Below are positions 52,327-61,651 of a stretch of DNA of 64,000 bases, one piece after another. Each line of letters starts with the position of its first letter. Position 1 is the first letter of the stretch. Source of the DNA: an uncultured Lachnospiraceae bacterium (GTDB lineage: Bacteria; Bacillota; Clostridia; Lachnospirales; Lachnospiraceae); the NCBI GenBank assembly GCA_951801955.1, contig CATOOV010000006.1:16351-80350 (forward strand), in the 5' to 3' direction. The translations under genes were made by a program, and so were the position numbers. The notes under the pieces were generated by a model. The model had not been told where the DNA came from. It ran no database searches and saw only the letters and a program-made list of their open reading frames with translations.

Positions 52327-54699
52327 ATGACATGGCCTTTTGAAAATGATACCGGCGCCATTGTGAAAAAACTTGCAAAGCGCAGCCTCGCAAGCGAGAA
52401 GCGCCGGAATATGATGGTAGTGATCGCCGTCGCCCTGGCGGCGTTCCTGATATGCTTCGCAGCGGTTATATCCGTTTCCATTGCGCAGATCCAGCAGGGT
52501 CAGGTGGCCGACACCTATGAGGCGGTCTTCACCGGCGTGGAGGCATCCGATATGGCGGCATTAAAAGACCTGCCGGAGTTTGCGCGGGTGGGCGAATACT
52601 ATCTGCTGGGGCAGGAGCATTCCAAGCAGGGATACAACGCCTCCTATGTGTACTGCGACAGCGACATGATGTATATTGCCCGCAGCCAGATGGAGCTGGT
52701 AAAAGGAGAACTCCCGACACAGGCGAATGAAGTCGCTGTCAGCGAATATTTTCTCTCCTCTTACGGTTCCAATGCCAAAATTGGTGAGACGGTTCGATTG
52801 GATACCGAGAGCTTTCATGGCGACTATACTGTGACCGGAATCCTGTCTAATGTTGGGGAAAAGGAAGCGGATATATGTGCCATTGCCGTTTCCAAAGCGG
52901 TCTTGACGCAGTGGACCGGATTTGACTCTGACGGGTATCGTGCCTATGTGCATTTCAAAAATGACAGGCAGTTTGACCAGGAGACCATGGCTGCCCGCTG
53001 CCGGGAGATTGCCGCACAGCTTGGCTCTGCGCATGTAGGGATGAACAGCAATTATTTTGCTTCTAATTCCAAGTCTATTGATTTTGTGACGATTTTCGGC
53101 ATAGCCGCTCTTGTGATTGCCGGTGGATATGTAGTCATCCAGAGTATTTTCCGTATCTCTGTGAACGACAAAATACAAAGCTATGGACAGCTCCGCACCA
53201 TCGGCGCAACACCTAAACAGATTCAACGCATCGTGAAAAAGGAGAGCCGGAGGCTGGGCGGCATTGGGATCCTGCTTGGTATCCTGTTAGGGGTGGGCGG
53301 CGGCTTGATCCTGTTTCCAAAAGGTTTCCATGGGGGTTATTATGGGGCAGTTGTGCTTCTGGTCGTGGTGGTCTGTTGGGTCATGGTATCTGTCTCAGTT
53401 CATAGACCGGTCAAAATAGCTGCCAATATTTCACCGCTGGAGGCAATGCGTTTTTCCACAGATCAGGAAAAGGTACACAGCAGAAAGAAACACCGGAAAC
53501 TAAGTCCCGTATCCATGGGATTCGCAAATTTTGGGCGTGACCGTAAAAAGTCAGTGAGTATTGCAGTATCCATAAGCCTGGGCGGGATCCTTCTTCTGGT
53601 GGTGTCCTCCATAGTCCTGACACGCTCGCCGGAGCAGGCTGCAAGGCTGTTTTTCCCGGACGGGGATATAAAGATATATCTGTCTTCAGAGCAGCCGGAG
53701 GAAGAGATTATGGCTGCAGGCAATCCGCTGAATGAAAACTTAAGGCAGGAGATCCTTTCTGTGGACGGGGTGGAGGATGTGCTGGCCACCCGCCGATCTC
53801 TGCACGGCAAATTTAGGACTTCCGAAAGCACTGAGGCCGGTATGTGCGACATGCTGACGGACTCAAACCGCATGGATGTAGAGGCTGCGCTGGTATCCGG
53901 CGCCATGCCGGTGGATGCCCACAGCATCCTTCTGAGTACGGGTTATCAGAATCGCCATACTGATATGGATGTCGGGTCCACCATGGAGCTGGTTCTGGGC
54001 CAGAAAACCGTGACAGTTACCATATCCGGACTGTTCGATGCGTCGAAGGCAGCAAACGGACATGGTGCGCTTGCCATGGATTCAGCGGCTCTGTTCGCAC
54101 CGGAGGAGTTGTTTCGTGAACTCCATCCTGAAATTGAAAGCTTTGACTATTCCTGGAGCATTGTCAGCGACCCGAAGAAAGCAAAGTCTGTGGAAAGCAG
54201 CCTGCAGGAGCTGGTATCCGGCCGCAGCAATCTTGGAATGGATACCATAGCCACACATATCGAATATGAGAAAATGCAGAGCAGCATTATTTTTGGAAGT
54301 CTGCAGGCGCTTTCCTGGCTGATCTTCCTGTTTGGCGTTGTCAATCTGATCAATACGACGCTTTCCAACCAGATGTCCCGGAAGCGGGAGAACAGTATCC
54401 TGCGCTCCGTTGGTCTGACCGGGAAGCAGTTGTGCCGGATGAGTATCACCGAGGGGATGTGTCATGCACTTTTTGCGGCGCTTACAGTCTTAATCCTGGG
54501 GATGCCGCTTTCCATGGCAGTCTGTGCAAAAGTCAGTAAGCAATCCTTTGCCGGTGCGGTTGTCCCATACCAGTTCCCGTTCCTGCAAATGGGGCTATTC
54601 CTCCTGGTGTTGTTTGGCATGGAGGTAGTCCTGTCTGTCTGGATGGTACGCAGGCAGAACAAGCAATCCCTGGTAGAACAGATGAGGGCACAAAGTTAA
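52327..54699 (+). CDS. FtsX-family permease 2 of the ABC locus
   Basis: This 790-residue permease has the same layout as permease 1 and starts MTWPFENDTGAIVKKL. GGAGG lies 7 bases before ATG 52327; a GTG at 52318 is in frame but is part of the ribosome binding region. It is richer in G and C than permease 1. Having two large homologous permeases with one ATPase is a recurring arrangement in Clostridia, probably a heterodimeric exporter or sensor of cationic peptides. Confidence 0.93.
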   Translation: MTWPFENDTGAIVKKLAKRSLASEKRRNMMVVIAVALAAFLICFAAVISVSIAQIQQGQVADTYEAVFTGVEASDMAALKDLPEFARVGEYYLLGQEHSKQGYNASYVYCDSDMMYIARSQMELVKGELPTQANEVAVSEYFLSSYGSNAKIGETVRLDTESFHGDYTVTGILSNVGEKEADICAIAVSKAVLTQWTGFDSDGYRAYVHFKNDRQFDQETMAARCREIAAQLGSAHVGMNSNYFASNSKSIDFVTIFGIAALVIAGGYVVIQSIFRISVNDKIQSYGQLRTIGATPKQIQRIVKKESRRLGGIGILLGILLGVGGGLILFPKGFHGGYYGAVVLLVVVVCWVMVSVSVHRPVKIAANISPLEAMRFSTDQEKVHSRKKHRKLSPVSMGFANFGRDRKKSVSIAVSISLGGILLLVVSSIVLTRSPEQAARLFFPDGDIKIYLSSEQPEEEIMAAGNPLNENLRQEILSVDGVEDVLATRRSLHGKFRTSESTEAGMCDMLTDSNRMDVEAALVSGAMPVDAHSILLSTGYQNRHTDMDVGSTMELVLGQKTVTVTISGLFDASKAANGHGALAMDSAALFAPEELFRELHPEIESFDYSWSIVSDPKKAKSVESSLQELVSGRSNLGMDTIATHIEYEKMQSSIIFGSLQALSWLIFLFGVVNLINTTLSNQMSRKRENSILRSVGLTGKQLCRMSITEGMCHALFAALTVLILGMPLSMAVCAKVSKQSFAGAVVPYQFPFLQMGLFLLVLFGMEVVLSVWMVRRQNKQSLVEQMRAQS

Positions 54700-54915
54700 A
54701 ATTAACTTAGGTTAAATTAACTCGCCAGCACTACGCTATTTTGAACCAAAGAAACCAAAGAACAAAAGACAAGCATTGTGATAAAATCCAAAAGTTTAGA
54801 TTTTACCACAATACCGATGACTACGGAATCCATCTCATATATATCACCAAAAGAATCAAAACTTGTCAAGCTATGTCAAGATTTTTATGATATTCTTATT
54901 TTGGGAGGTGGAATA

Positions 54916-55739
54916 ATGTCAGATAGTCGTTTATTCAAAATATTATATTATCTTTTAGACAGGGAACGTGCTACGGCTCCTGAATTAGCAGCTGAATTCG
55001 AAGTTTCTACAAGAACAATTTATCGTGATGTAGAAGCATTAAGCAGTGCGGGTATCCCAATCTACGCTGAACCAGGAAGAAGTGGCGGTATATACTTATT
55101 GCAGGATTTTATTTTGGACAGAGCAACATTATCCGAAAATGAAAGACAGGAAGTATTAACAGCAATACAAAGTATATTTGCCACAGGTTATACTGGCGGA
55201 AAAGAAGTAAACGAATCGTTCAACCATTAAAAATATCTTATAAATCAAAAGAATGGTAGTTGAAAGCGTTTTGTATGGAAAAGCAGGATTTTCGCATATT
55301 CAAATTGAACCGCATATTAGAGTTGGAACTATTAGAGAATACATTTGTGCCAAGGCCATACCCGGATATAGAAAACGATTTACATCAGGCATACCATCAG
55401 ATAGTCCTTTTATTTTCAAAAGAAATTGCATATCGTGTTTATGATGAATTTGATATAACAGAAATCAAGTATCAAAAAAACGGTGATTTGATGGTATGTG
55501 CTGAAATGCCAGTTGATACATGGCTTACTGGTTATCTGCTTTCATTTGGGGCGCAGGTTGAAATCATTGAACCAAAGTATTTAAAAGGTGTTTTAGCTGC
55601 ACAAGCACAAGAAATATATAAAAAAATAAACCTTGACAAAAGGTGTCAAGATATATGTGTTATACTAATGACCATAGCAATACAGCCATACAGAAACTTT
55701 AAACACAATTTAGAAGAAAGAGGTAACGAAAATGAATGA
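54916..55739 (+). pseudogene. YafY/WYL-family regulator, broken
   Basis: The first part (54916-55230) encodes an intact HTH domain (MSDSRLFKILYYLLDRERA, then RTIYRDVEAL). The last part (from about 55217 in another frame) encodes the WYL domain C-terminus (KAFCMEKQDFRIFKLNRI). Two lesions are seen: a junction after GGKE that shifts the frame and seems to have deleted about 65 residues, and an in-frame TAG after SKEW where a tyrosine codon is expected. A good site AGGTGGAATA precedes ATG 54916. The 3' frame overlaps the next gene by 8 bases. Confidence 0.85.
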
Positions 55740-56004
55740 AATGAATCAGAAATTTTGTCAGTGCTGCGGTATGCCTATGGGAGATACTGATGAACTGTAC
55801 GGAACAAATGCAGACGGCAGCAAAAACGAGGAATACTGCAAGTATTGTTTTGAAAATGGTAAGTTTACTTTTAATGGTACGATGGAAGAAATGATTGAGG
55901 TATGTGTACCGAATATGGCTGCTGCTACCCCCAATATGAGTGAAGAAGAAGCAAGAAAAATTATGCTTGAATGGTTTCCGACACTGAAACGCTGGAAAAA
56001 CTAA
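55732..56004 (+). CDS. Zinc-ribbon domain protein
   Basis: This 90-residue protein has a four-cysteine zinc ribbon (CQCCGMPMGD and CKYCFENG) and a helical C-terminus with EEEARKIMLEWFP. It matches the small putative zinc-ribbon proteins that often follow YafY-type WYL regulators. Its function is unknown; the regulator that would control it is broken here. AGAGG lies 9 bases before the ATG. Confidence 0.85.
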   Translation: MNEMNQKFCQCCGMPMGDTDELYGTNADGSKNEEYCKYCFENGKFTFNGTMEEMIEVCVPNMAAATPNMSEEEARKIMLEWFPTLKRWKN

Positions 56005-56158
56005 CTTCTATCGACCAATGATTAGTTAAAAAAGATAAGTGAAATCATTTTTGTTGATGGGTAATCAAAGAGCGGTAGTTAAAATTGTGCTACCGCCCCT
56101 TTGAATTATAAAAATAGCTATAAATTATACACCACTCCATGCGGGAGAAAGGGGGAAT

Positions 56159-56230
56159 CTGAACCTTTTGCCCTATGAAACGATTGTCCGGGCAACCAGC
56201 GGTGAGCCGGAAGCCGTGGACGAAATCCCC
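56159..56230 (+). pseudogene. Fragment of a Tn916-type HTH gene
   Basis: The translated stretch LLPYETIVRATSGEPEAVDE matches the N-terminus of the small helix-turn-helix (sigma-like) protein found in Tn916/Tn1549-type conjugative elements. Homology stops after about 25 residues and the frame ends at 56325. It indicates that a conjugative element lost its core here. Confidence 0.6.
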
Positions 56231-56295
56231 TGCGTGGTTCACAGGATTTTATACAGCATTTCGCGGCAGCAGATAAACATTTCACAACAATTAAA

Positions 56296-56370
56296 TTGTT
56301 TTGGCATTTCGGACTGGCTATAATAAAATGCCAGTCTGAGGCAACGGCAAAAGTTTTTCTTTTGCCGTTG
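56296..56370 (+). promoter_or_regulatory. Promoter and leader hairpin of the AgrA/AgrC-like operon
   Basis: TTGTTT (56296-56301) and TATAAT (56319-56324) are 17 bp apart. A perfect 12-bp stem CAACGGCAAAAG / CTTTTGCCGTTG (56342-56370) follows in the leader, possibly an attenuator. Confidence 0.65.
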
Positions 56371-56397
56371 ACGATATAATGGCGAGGAGGTAGCGCA

Positions 56398-57102
56398 TTG
56401 ATCCATATTGCAATCTGTGATGATGAAAAACACATGTCCGATCATATAAGGGCAATGGTCTCCGATTTTTTCCGTAAAAAGAACAGGGAGATCCAGCTTC
56501 GGACATTTTTAAGCGGTGAGGAGCTGCTGAATTATGATGGGCAGATTGACATCCTGTTTCTGGATGTCCAGATGAAGGGCATGAACGGTATGGAAACAGC
56601 AAGGAAGCTCCGAGCTGATAAGTTCCGGGGGTTTCTGATTTTCATCACGGTACTGAAAGAAATGGTGTTTCAGTCTTTCGAGATGCAGGCCTACGATTAT
56701 CTGGTCAAGCCGGTGGATGAAAAACAGTTTGGGAAGACCATGGAGCGCCTTTACACTTCCATGCAAAACGCCAGCGAGGACAGCCTGCTGGTGCAAAAGG
56801 GATATGAGGGGCGTATCATCCGGGAGGATGAGATTGTGTTCTGCGAGATCATAGACCGGAAAATATATCTGAATCTGACATCGGGCGAGGTTGTTGATTA
56901 TTATGAGCGGATCGAACATCTGGAATCAAAGCTGGACAGCCATTTTTTCCGGTGCCACAGGAGTTATCTCATCAATCTGAAGCATTTAAAAGGATACAAA
57001 AACGGGACTGCCTATATGGATAACGGCAAAGAAGTTCCCGTATCGCGGCTGCGGAGCAAGGAGTTTTCCGGTGTTGTTCTGCAGTATATGAAGAATATGT
57101 AA
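56398..57102 (+). CDS. LytTR-family response regulator
   Basis: This 234-residue regulator has a receiver domain (CDDEK, phosphorylation site in ILFLDVQMKG, lysine in YLVKPVDE) and a C-terminal LytTR DNA-binding domain (about 135-232, with HFFRCHRSYLINL). It resembles AgrA/ComE, which control peptide signalling and bacteriocin genes. The start is TTG 56398 with GAGGAGG 7 bases upstream. The GHKL kinase follows. Confidence 0.93.
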   Translation: MIHIAICDDEKHMSDHIRAMVSDFFRKKNREIQLRTFLSGEELLNYDGQIDILFLDVQMKGMNGMETARKLRADKFRGFLIFITVLKEMVFQSFEMQAYDYLVKPVDEKQFGKTMERLYTSMQNASEDSLLVQKGYEGRIIREDEIVFCEIIDRKIYLNLTSGEVVDYYERIEHLESKLDSHFFRCHRSYLINLKHLKGYKNGTAYMDNGKEVPVSRLRSKEFSGVVLQYMKNM

Positions 57103-57129
57103 GAGTTTTTACATATGGGGGCAGGTAAC

Positions 57130-58458
57130 ATGGCTGAGTATTTAGATTTTTTTAATGTATATATTATGGGCGTTGTTGAGATGTCCTTCCAGTTTTATTT
57201 CCTGGCAAAAATCCTAAAAAAGAAAATATGGCCTCCTTTTTATTTCCTGTTTGCAGTATGTGCAGTGATTGTCGATCATTTTCTTGCGACAGGCATGATA
57301 ATCAGATTTGTGGTGTTTGTATTTCTGCTTACAGCATATGGGATTTTTGTCTGCCATGGGGATTTTAAGTCTTCCCTTCTGTATGCGGCTCTGACGACTG
57401 AGATCATGCAGCTATGCTATGGAATTGTGAAATCCCTGATCAGCCTTTTATGCCCGCTTTTGCCTACTGTTTTCCCTGATACGGCAGGTATCGCATTCAT
57501 GCTGACCAGTGAAGCGGTGTCACTGGCCCTGACCGTTTTTTGTTATTATATGATGTACCGTTATTTTTCCGACTATATTACAGTGGAAATGCAGCAAATG
57601 TTTCTGGTTTTCATCCCGATTTTGATGATATTCATTATGAGCGAGTACATCAATATGGTAGAATTTGAATTCCAGATTAAAATCCTGGCGGAAGACGAAC
57701 CTTTTGAGTATCTGCTTAACCACTGGCAGCTGCTTGCCCTGCATCTTTTAGGGCTTGCCGGTCTGTTCTGCATCCTGTTCTCTTATAAGAAACTGCAGCA
57801 GAATTTCCGCCTCAGCACAGAAATTTCACTGCTGGAGCAGCAGGAACATTCCTTGAACCAGTATGTGGAGGAAGCGAAGGCCCGTTATGACAGGACAAAG
57901 TCCTTCCGCCATGACATCAGGAACCACATGGCAGTAGTAAAAAAACTCCTGCAGAGTGGGAAACTGGAGGAAGCCGTAACCTATATGGAGGATCTGGACG
58001 ATATGGCGGAAAAAATGTCATTTCCCTGCAGCACCAACAATCCGGTCGTGGATATTCTGGTGGGGAACAAACTGGGGATTGCAAAAAGTATGGGGATAGA
58101 TGTGGACTGTTCCCTCCTTCTGCCATACCCCTGTGGCATCAGAGATGTTGATATCTGTATTGTCCTGTCAAATGCGCTGGATAATGCAATCCATGCAGTA
58201 AAAAGCCTGGATGCCGGTATGGAAAAGTATATCCGTGTGTCTGGGCGGATCCAGGGGGATTTCCTTATGATGGAAATTCAGAACAGCTTCCATGGGAAAG
58301 GCGTATTCAAAAAAGGGACAGGCCTGTCGAATGTAAAAAAAGTGGCTGAAAAATATGGCGGCGCCATGAGTATAGGGACACAGGAGAATGTATTTGTTCT
58401 CCATGTGCTGCTGATCATTCCACAGCATCCAGAAAGCAGCCCACAGCAAATGGATTAA
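57130..58458 (+). CDS. AgrC-like GHKL sensor kinase
   Basis: This kinase of about 442 residues has six to seven N-terminal membrane segments (to about residue 215), a coiled linker, an H-box of the AgrC type (FRHDIRNHMAVV) and a GHKL ATPase with SNALDNAIHAV and GTGLSNVKK. Kinases of this type sense secreted peptides. No agrB or agrD is recognised next to it. The start at ATG 57130 is preceded by a weak AGG; ATG 57115 is the alternative. Confidence 0.9.
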   Translation: MAEYLDFFNVYIMGVVEMSFQFYFLAKILKKKIWPPFYFLFAVCAVIVDHFLATGMIIRFVVFVFLLTAYGIFVCHGDFKSSLLYAALTTEIMQLCYGIVKSLISLLCPLLPTVFPDTAGIAFMLTSEAVSLALTVFCYYMMYRYFSDYITVEMQQMFLVFIPILMIFIMSEYINMVEFEFQIKILAEDEPFEYLLNHWQLLALHLLGLAGLFCILFSYKKLQQNFRLSTEISLLEQQEHSLNQYVEEAKARYDRTKSFRHDIRNHMAVVKKLLQSGKLEEAVTYMEDLDDMAEKMSFPCSTNNPVVDILVGNKLGIAKSMGIDVDCSLLLPYPCGIRDVDICIVLSNALDNAIHAVKSLDAGMEKYIRVSGRIQGDFLMMEIQNSFHGKGVFKKGTGLSNVKKVAEKYGGAMSIGTQENVFVLHVLLIIPQHPESSPQQMD

Positions 58459-58563
58459 AATGCTATCTTCTATAACCGAAAAAAGAAAAAGGAAGCTGCC
58501 AGCGGCGGGGAGCGGCTGCAAAGAAGTTTCCTGACAATATCAATTTGAAGGAGGAACATGCTT

Positions 58564-59124
58564 ATGGCAATGCAGATTCATGGAAATTATGATCATTCCG
58601 GCACCGACTACACAGAGCGGGTAAAGGAAAAACAAGCCGCCGAGAGGGCGGAAAAGGCGAAGGAAGCTGAGAAAGCTGCTGAGGAAAAAAACGTTGGTAA
58701 GTTGTCCGAACCACGGGATGAATACATCAGCAGTGAAAAATCGGGGCAAAAGCCTACGGGACTGTACCGGGTAGGCCAGGACGAGAACGGCAACCGGAAA
58801 ATCTTTTTTGATGACCCGAAAGCTGGTCATGCCAATGGAAAGGATGACCGTTCCGAGGAAAGCGAAGATGGCAAAGCACCGAAGGTAAGCGGAGACAGCC
58901 AGGGAAAGCCGGCGGAGAAATGTGTCACAAATACGGATAAGGTTGACAGGGAAATCAAGAAGCTGAAAGAGAAAAAGCAGCAGCTGGAACAGCAAATCCA
59001 GTCCGCTTCTGGGGATGAAAAGAAAATCCGGGAGCTGGAGAAAAAGCTGGCACAGGTAGAAAACGAGTTAAGCCAGAAAGACAATGATACATACAGACGG
59101 CAGAATGCTTCTGTATCAGAATAA
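58564..59124 (+). CDS. Charged coiled-coil protein downstream of the LytTR system
   Basis: This 186-residue hydrophilic protein starts MAMQIHGNYDHSGTDYTERV. It has a Lys/Glu/Ala-rich helix (about 20-45) and a coiled coil near the end (about 135-175). There is no signal peptide or membrane segment. I have seen this type near GHKL/LytTR genes in Lachnospiraceae but know no function. AAGGAGG is 9 bases before ATG 58564 and only 3 before ATG 58558, so I chose the former. Confidence 0.65.
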   Translation: MAMQIHGNYDHSGTDYTERVKEKQAAERAEKAKEAEKAAEEKNVGKLSEPRDEYISSEKSGQKPTGLYRVGQDENGNRKIFFDDPKAGHANGKDDRSEESEDGKAPKVSGDSQGKPAEKCVTNTDKVDREIKKLKEKKQQLEQQIQSASGDEKKIRELEKKLAQVENELSQKDNDTYRRQNASVSE

Positions 59125-59265
59125 AAGAGACTTAAGTTTTTAGTGTGGTATTAATACCGGGAGATGGTGGCAAATGCGCACTGTTTTCCGGTATTTTTGG
59201 AATGGCGATATCATTTGGGTTTCTTAAAAAGGATTATGCCAGGAAAATTCAAAGGAGGGACAATT

Positions 59266-59769
59266 ATGCATACGAAAACAATGGAAGGCCTTACAGGAGC
59301 AAGCACGAATATGAAGTTACTGAATACCCCCTTCCGTGTCTATAAAGACGCAGAGCGGAGAGGTGATACAGCCGTTATGGAGCGGGCGATGGGGTATGTC
59401 GGGGACTTTGCAGAGAAGACGGAGGACTATCAAAAGAAAGCAGAAAAAGGAATGAAGGAGGACGCAAAGGAAGCGAGGGAAAAAGCGAAGACGGAGCAGG
59501 AAAATGCCATCAGGAAACGCAAGGAAGAGCGCGAGGAGCAAGAAAAGAGGATAGCGGAAAGTCGGAATGAGGATACAGATACCATAAGCATCAGTGAAAG
59601 TGGAAAGGTCGCATTGGACGAGAAGACGGATTCGGTTCAGACTGGTGCAGACAACGGCATATCTGTAGAAGAAACAGCGGATGCTGTTAAGACAGAACCT
59701 GTAATCTATACAAAAACCGGAGAAGCATCGAAACCGGAATCCGGTACGAACCTTTCTGTTTCGGTATAG
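59266..59769 (+). CDS. Second charged helical protein of the LytTR locus
   Basis: This is a 167-residue protein. The N-terminal part MLNT-like stretch (MKLLNTPFRVYKDAERRGD) is followed by a long Lys/Glu-rich helix (about 45-100) and an acidic Ser/Thr-rich tail. AAAGGAGGG lies 7 bases before ATG 59266. No domain is known to me. With its neighbour it may be a target of the LytTR regulator; both are predicted cytoplasmic. Confidence 0.65.
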   Translation: MHTKTMEGLTGASTNMKLLNTPFRVYKDAERRGDTAVMERAMGYVGDFAEKTEDYQKKAEKGMKEDAKEAREKAKTEQENAIRKRKEEREEQEKRIAESRNEDTDTISISESGKVALDEKTDSVQTGADNGISVEETADAVKTEPVIYTKTGEASKPESGTNLSVSV

Positions 59770-59809
59770 GGATCAATGCGTTAGGCTGCAGCCTTGGAAA
59801 GGAAATAAA

Positions 59810-60736
59810 ATGAATAAAAATAAAGATAGTTTTGAAATAGATATTGAGGCAGTCATAACGAGTTTTAATCAGGGGCTAATGATTCTTGAAGCTGTTAAAT
59901 CTTTATGTGCTCAAACTATATTGCCGCAAAAAATTATAGTTGTAGATGATGGTTCTACGGATGAGTGTTCCATCAGGGTATTAAAGGATATGGAACAAAA
60001 GTCTGATTTACCAATTCCTATCATGGTATATTACCAGGAAAATGGGGGCGTATCTGCCGCGAGAAATGCAGGTATTAAGAAAGCGCAGTCACCAATGGTA
60101 CTGATTCTGGATGGCGATGATAAACTGGAACCCGGATATATAGAGGAGGTAAGTCGATTGCTTCGCGACAATCCATCCATGGTGGCAGCGTCCTCCTGGA
60201 TGCATACATTTGGGGCTTTAGATTCCATTGTCTGCCCTGACGGAGGAAACATAAATCCATTTTTATCTCGAAATTGCTGTCCGGCGACACATATTCTCCG
60301 TCGGGATGTCTTTAAACAGTGCGGGGGATATGATGAATCTATGCGTTCTGGTTTTGAAGATTGGGATTTCTTTTTAAGCATGTTAGAAACTTCTCCAGAA
60401 TCATGGATTGGGATTGTCAATCAACCGCTGATTCAATATCGTACAGCCCCTGCTTCCTCGAATATAAAAAGCATGGATAAGCGGCTGGAACTTATGCGGT
60501 TTATGATTAGGAAACATGTTAGCAGCTATCATGACCATATCGTAGACGCGTTGCTGGGAATAGAGGCCATATCAGATGCAAGGTTATATTCTTGGGAAAA
60601 TGAAGTAACTCATGCAATATCAAATCATCAGGAAATAAGCCAGTCATCAAAGGAGTTTTTAAAAAATCCCACATATGGTGATGGCGGAATGGCTTCGGCT
60701 GTTCGGATTGTTTCGATTGGAGAAGAAAATGAATAA
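59810..60736 (+). CDS. Family 2 glycosyltransferase
   Basis: This 308-residue GT-A enzyme transfers a sugar from a nucleotide donor. Seen are the start VITSFNQGLMILEAVKSL, the nucleotide-binding VVDDGSTDE, GGVSAARNAG and the metal motif LILDGDDKLEP, then FEDWDFFLSML near the acceptor site. No membrane segment is present. AAAGGAAA lies 7 bases before the ATG. The acceptor is unknown. It overlaps a tiny membrane-peptide gene by 8 bases. Confidence 0.9.
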   Translation: MNKNKDSFEIDIEAVITSFNQGLMILEAVKSLCAQTILPQKIIVVDDGSTDECSIRVLKDMEQKSDLPIPIMVYYQENGGVSAARNAGIKKAQSPMVLILDGDDKLEPGYIEEVSRLLRDNPSMVAASSWMHTFGALDSIVCPDGGNINPFLSRNCCPATHILRRDVFKQCGGYDESMRSGFEDWDFFLSMLETSPESWIGIVNQPLIQYRTAPASSNIKSMDKRLELMRFMIRKHVSSYHDHIVDALLGIEAISDARLYSWENEVTHAISNHQEISQSSKEFLKNPTYGDGGMASAVRIVSIGEENE

Positions 60737-60857
60737 GAAAAAATGGATCCGTATTGTGGCGGTTTATTCGATTATATATGCAGCAATTACATTATTGAAC
60801 AGCGTCTTAAAAATCGGGATTTCTGTAAGGTTTTCGCACTGCAAGGAGAAATTGTGA
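60729..60857 (+). CDS. Tiny membrane peptide
   Basis: This 42-residue ORF has a basic start (MNKKKWIR), one hydrophobic segment (IVAVYSIIYAAITLLNSVL) and a short basic end. It overlaps the glycosyltransferase end by 8 bases and shares TGATG with the next gene. GGAG lies 5-6 bases before the ATG. It could be a small membrane protein, a peptide substrate of the proteases next door or the remnant of a longer gene. Confidence 0.5.
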   Translation: MNKKKWIRIVAVYSIIYAAITLLNSVLKIGISVRFSHCKEKL

Positions 60858-61591
60858 TGGTGAGATACACAAATAAGCTGAAACTCACGTTATGGGTTTC
60901 TGTCGTATATGTTTTGTCGTTTATATGCTATGTACCTACATTGTTAGAACAGAACGGAATTATCATTCCCAATGGATTATTGTACTTAAAATACTTATAT
61001 GTGTGTATTCCCGCTATGGCTGCTATTTTTCTGCTGATTTGCGAGCGGAACATCAAGGTATACTTTACGCGAATGTTTTCAGGGAAAATAACAATCAAAT
61101 ATATTTTAATAGAGGTTATATGTATGGTTGCAGGTATATTTGCTTCTTATTGCTATTCGTTCATAGTGAAAACTGACGTATTTAAAAATATATATTTGTC
61201 AGTAATATCACTATTAACAAGCTGTATATACCTGCTAATAACAGCGTTTGTTGAAGAAATAGCATGGAGAGGATTTCTGCTAGAACGACTTCCTTTTAAG
61301 AAAATCAAAAGTGTTCTTTTTGTTGGTGCCGTTTGGGCAGTGTGGCATATACCAATGTGGATAATCAGAAATTCATTGGGCATGGAACAAATTGTTTGTC
61401 TTTGTATATGGACATTACTTGTTTCCGTTGTTTTGGGAATAACCTATTATCAATGCAGAAATATATTGCTTATTGCCATTATGCACGCAACTTTTAATAT
61501 CTGTTATTTAGCATCAATACGATATAACATTGTTGTATTAGCGATCATAATTTTTGTTGGTACTCTATTGTATAAAAAATTTTTGGCTTGA
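60857..61591 (+). CDS. CPBP family intramembrane protease 1
   Basis: This 244-residue protein with about seven membrane segments is a CAAX protease/bacteriocin-processing (Abi) family member. The diagnostic motifs are present: EE with a following arginine in VEEIAWRGFLL, the first histidine in AVWHIPMW and the second in MHATFNICY. AAGGAGA lies before ATG 60857; the upstream frame from 60743 is a shadow. Members process prenylated proteins or peptides, or protect against self-made bacteriocins. Confidence 0.88.
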   Translation: MVRYTNKLKLTLWVSVVYVLSFICYVPTLLEQNGIIIPNGLLYLKYLYVCIPAMAAIFLLICERNIKVYFTRMFSGKITIKYILIEVICMVAGIFASYCYSFIVKTDVFKNIYLSVISLLTSCIYLLITAFVEEIAWRGFLLERLPFKKIKSVLFVGAVWAVWHIPMWIIRNSLGMEQIVCLCIWTLLVSVVLGITYYQCRNILLIAIMHATFNICYLASIRYNIVVLAIIIFVGTLLYKKFLA

Positions 61592-61651
61592 TAAATTCCA
61601 GCTTGTCAGGAAGTCACATTAAGAAACAGGTGCTGATTGAGGCGGCTATAT

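Noticed and set aside
60743..60856. 38-codon extension of the first CPBP protease
   Set aside because: It overlaps a separate small ORF in another frame, has no ribosome binding site, and the family sequence begins at ATG 60857 behind AAGGAGA.
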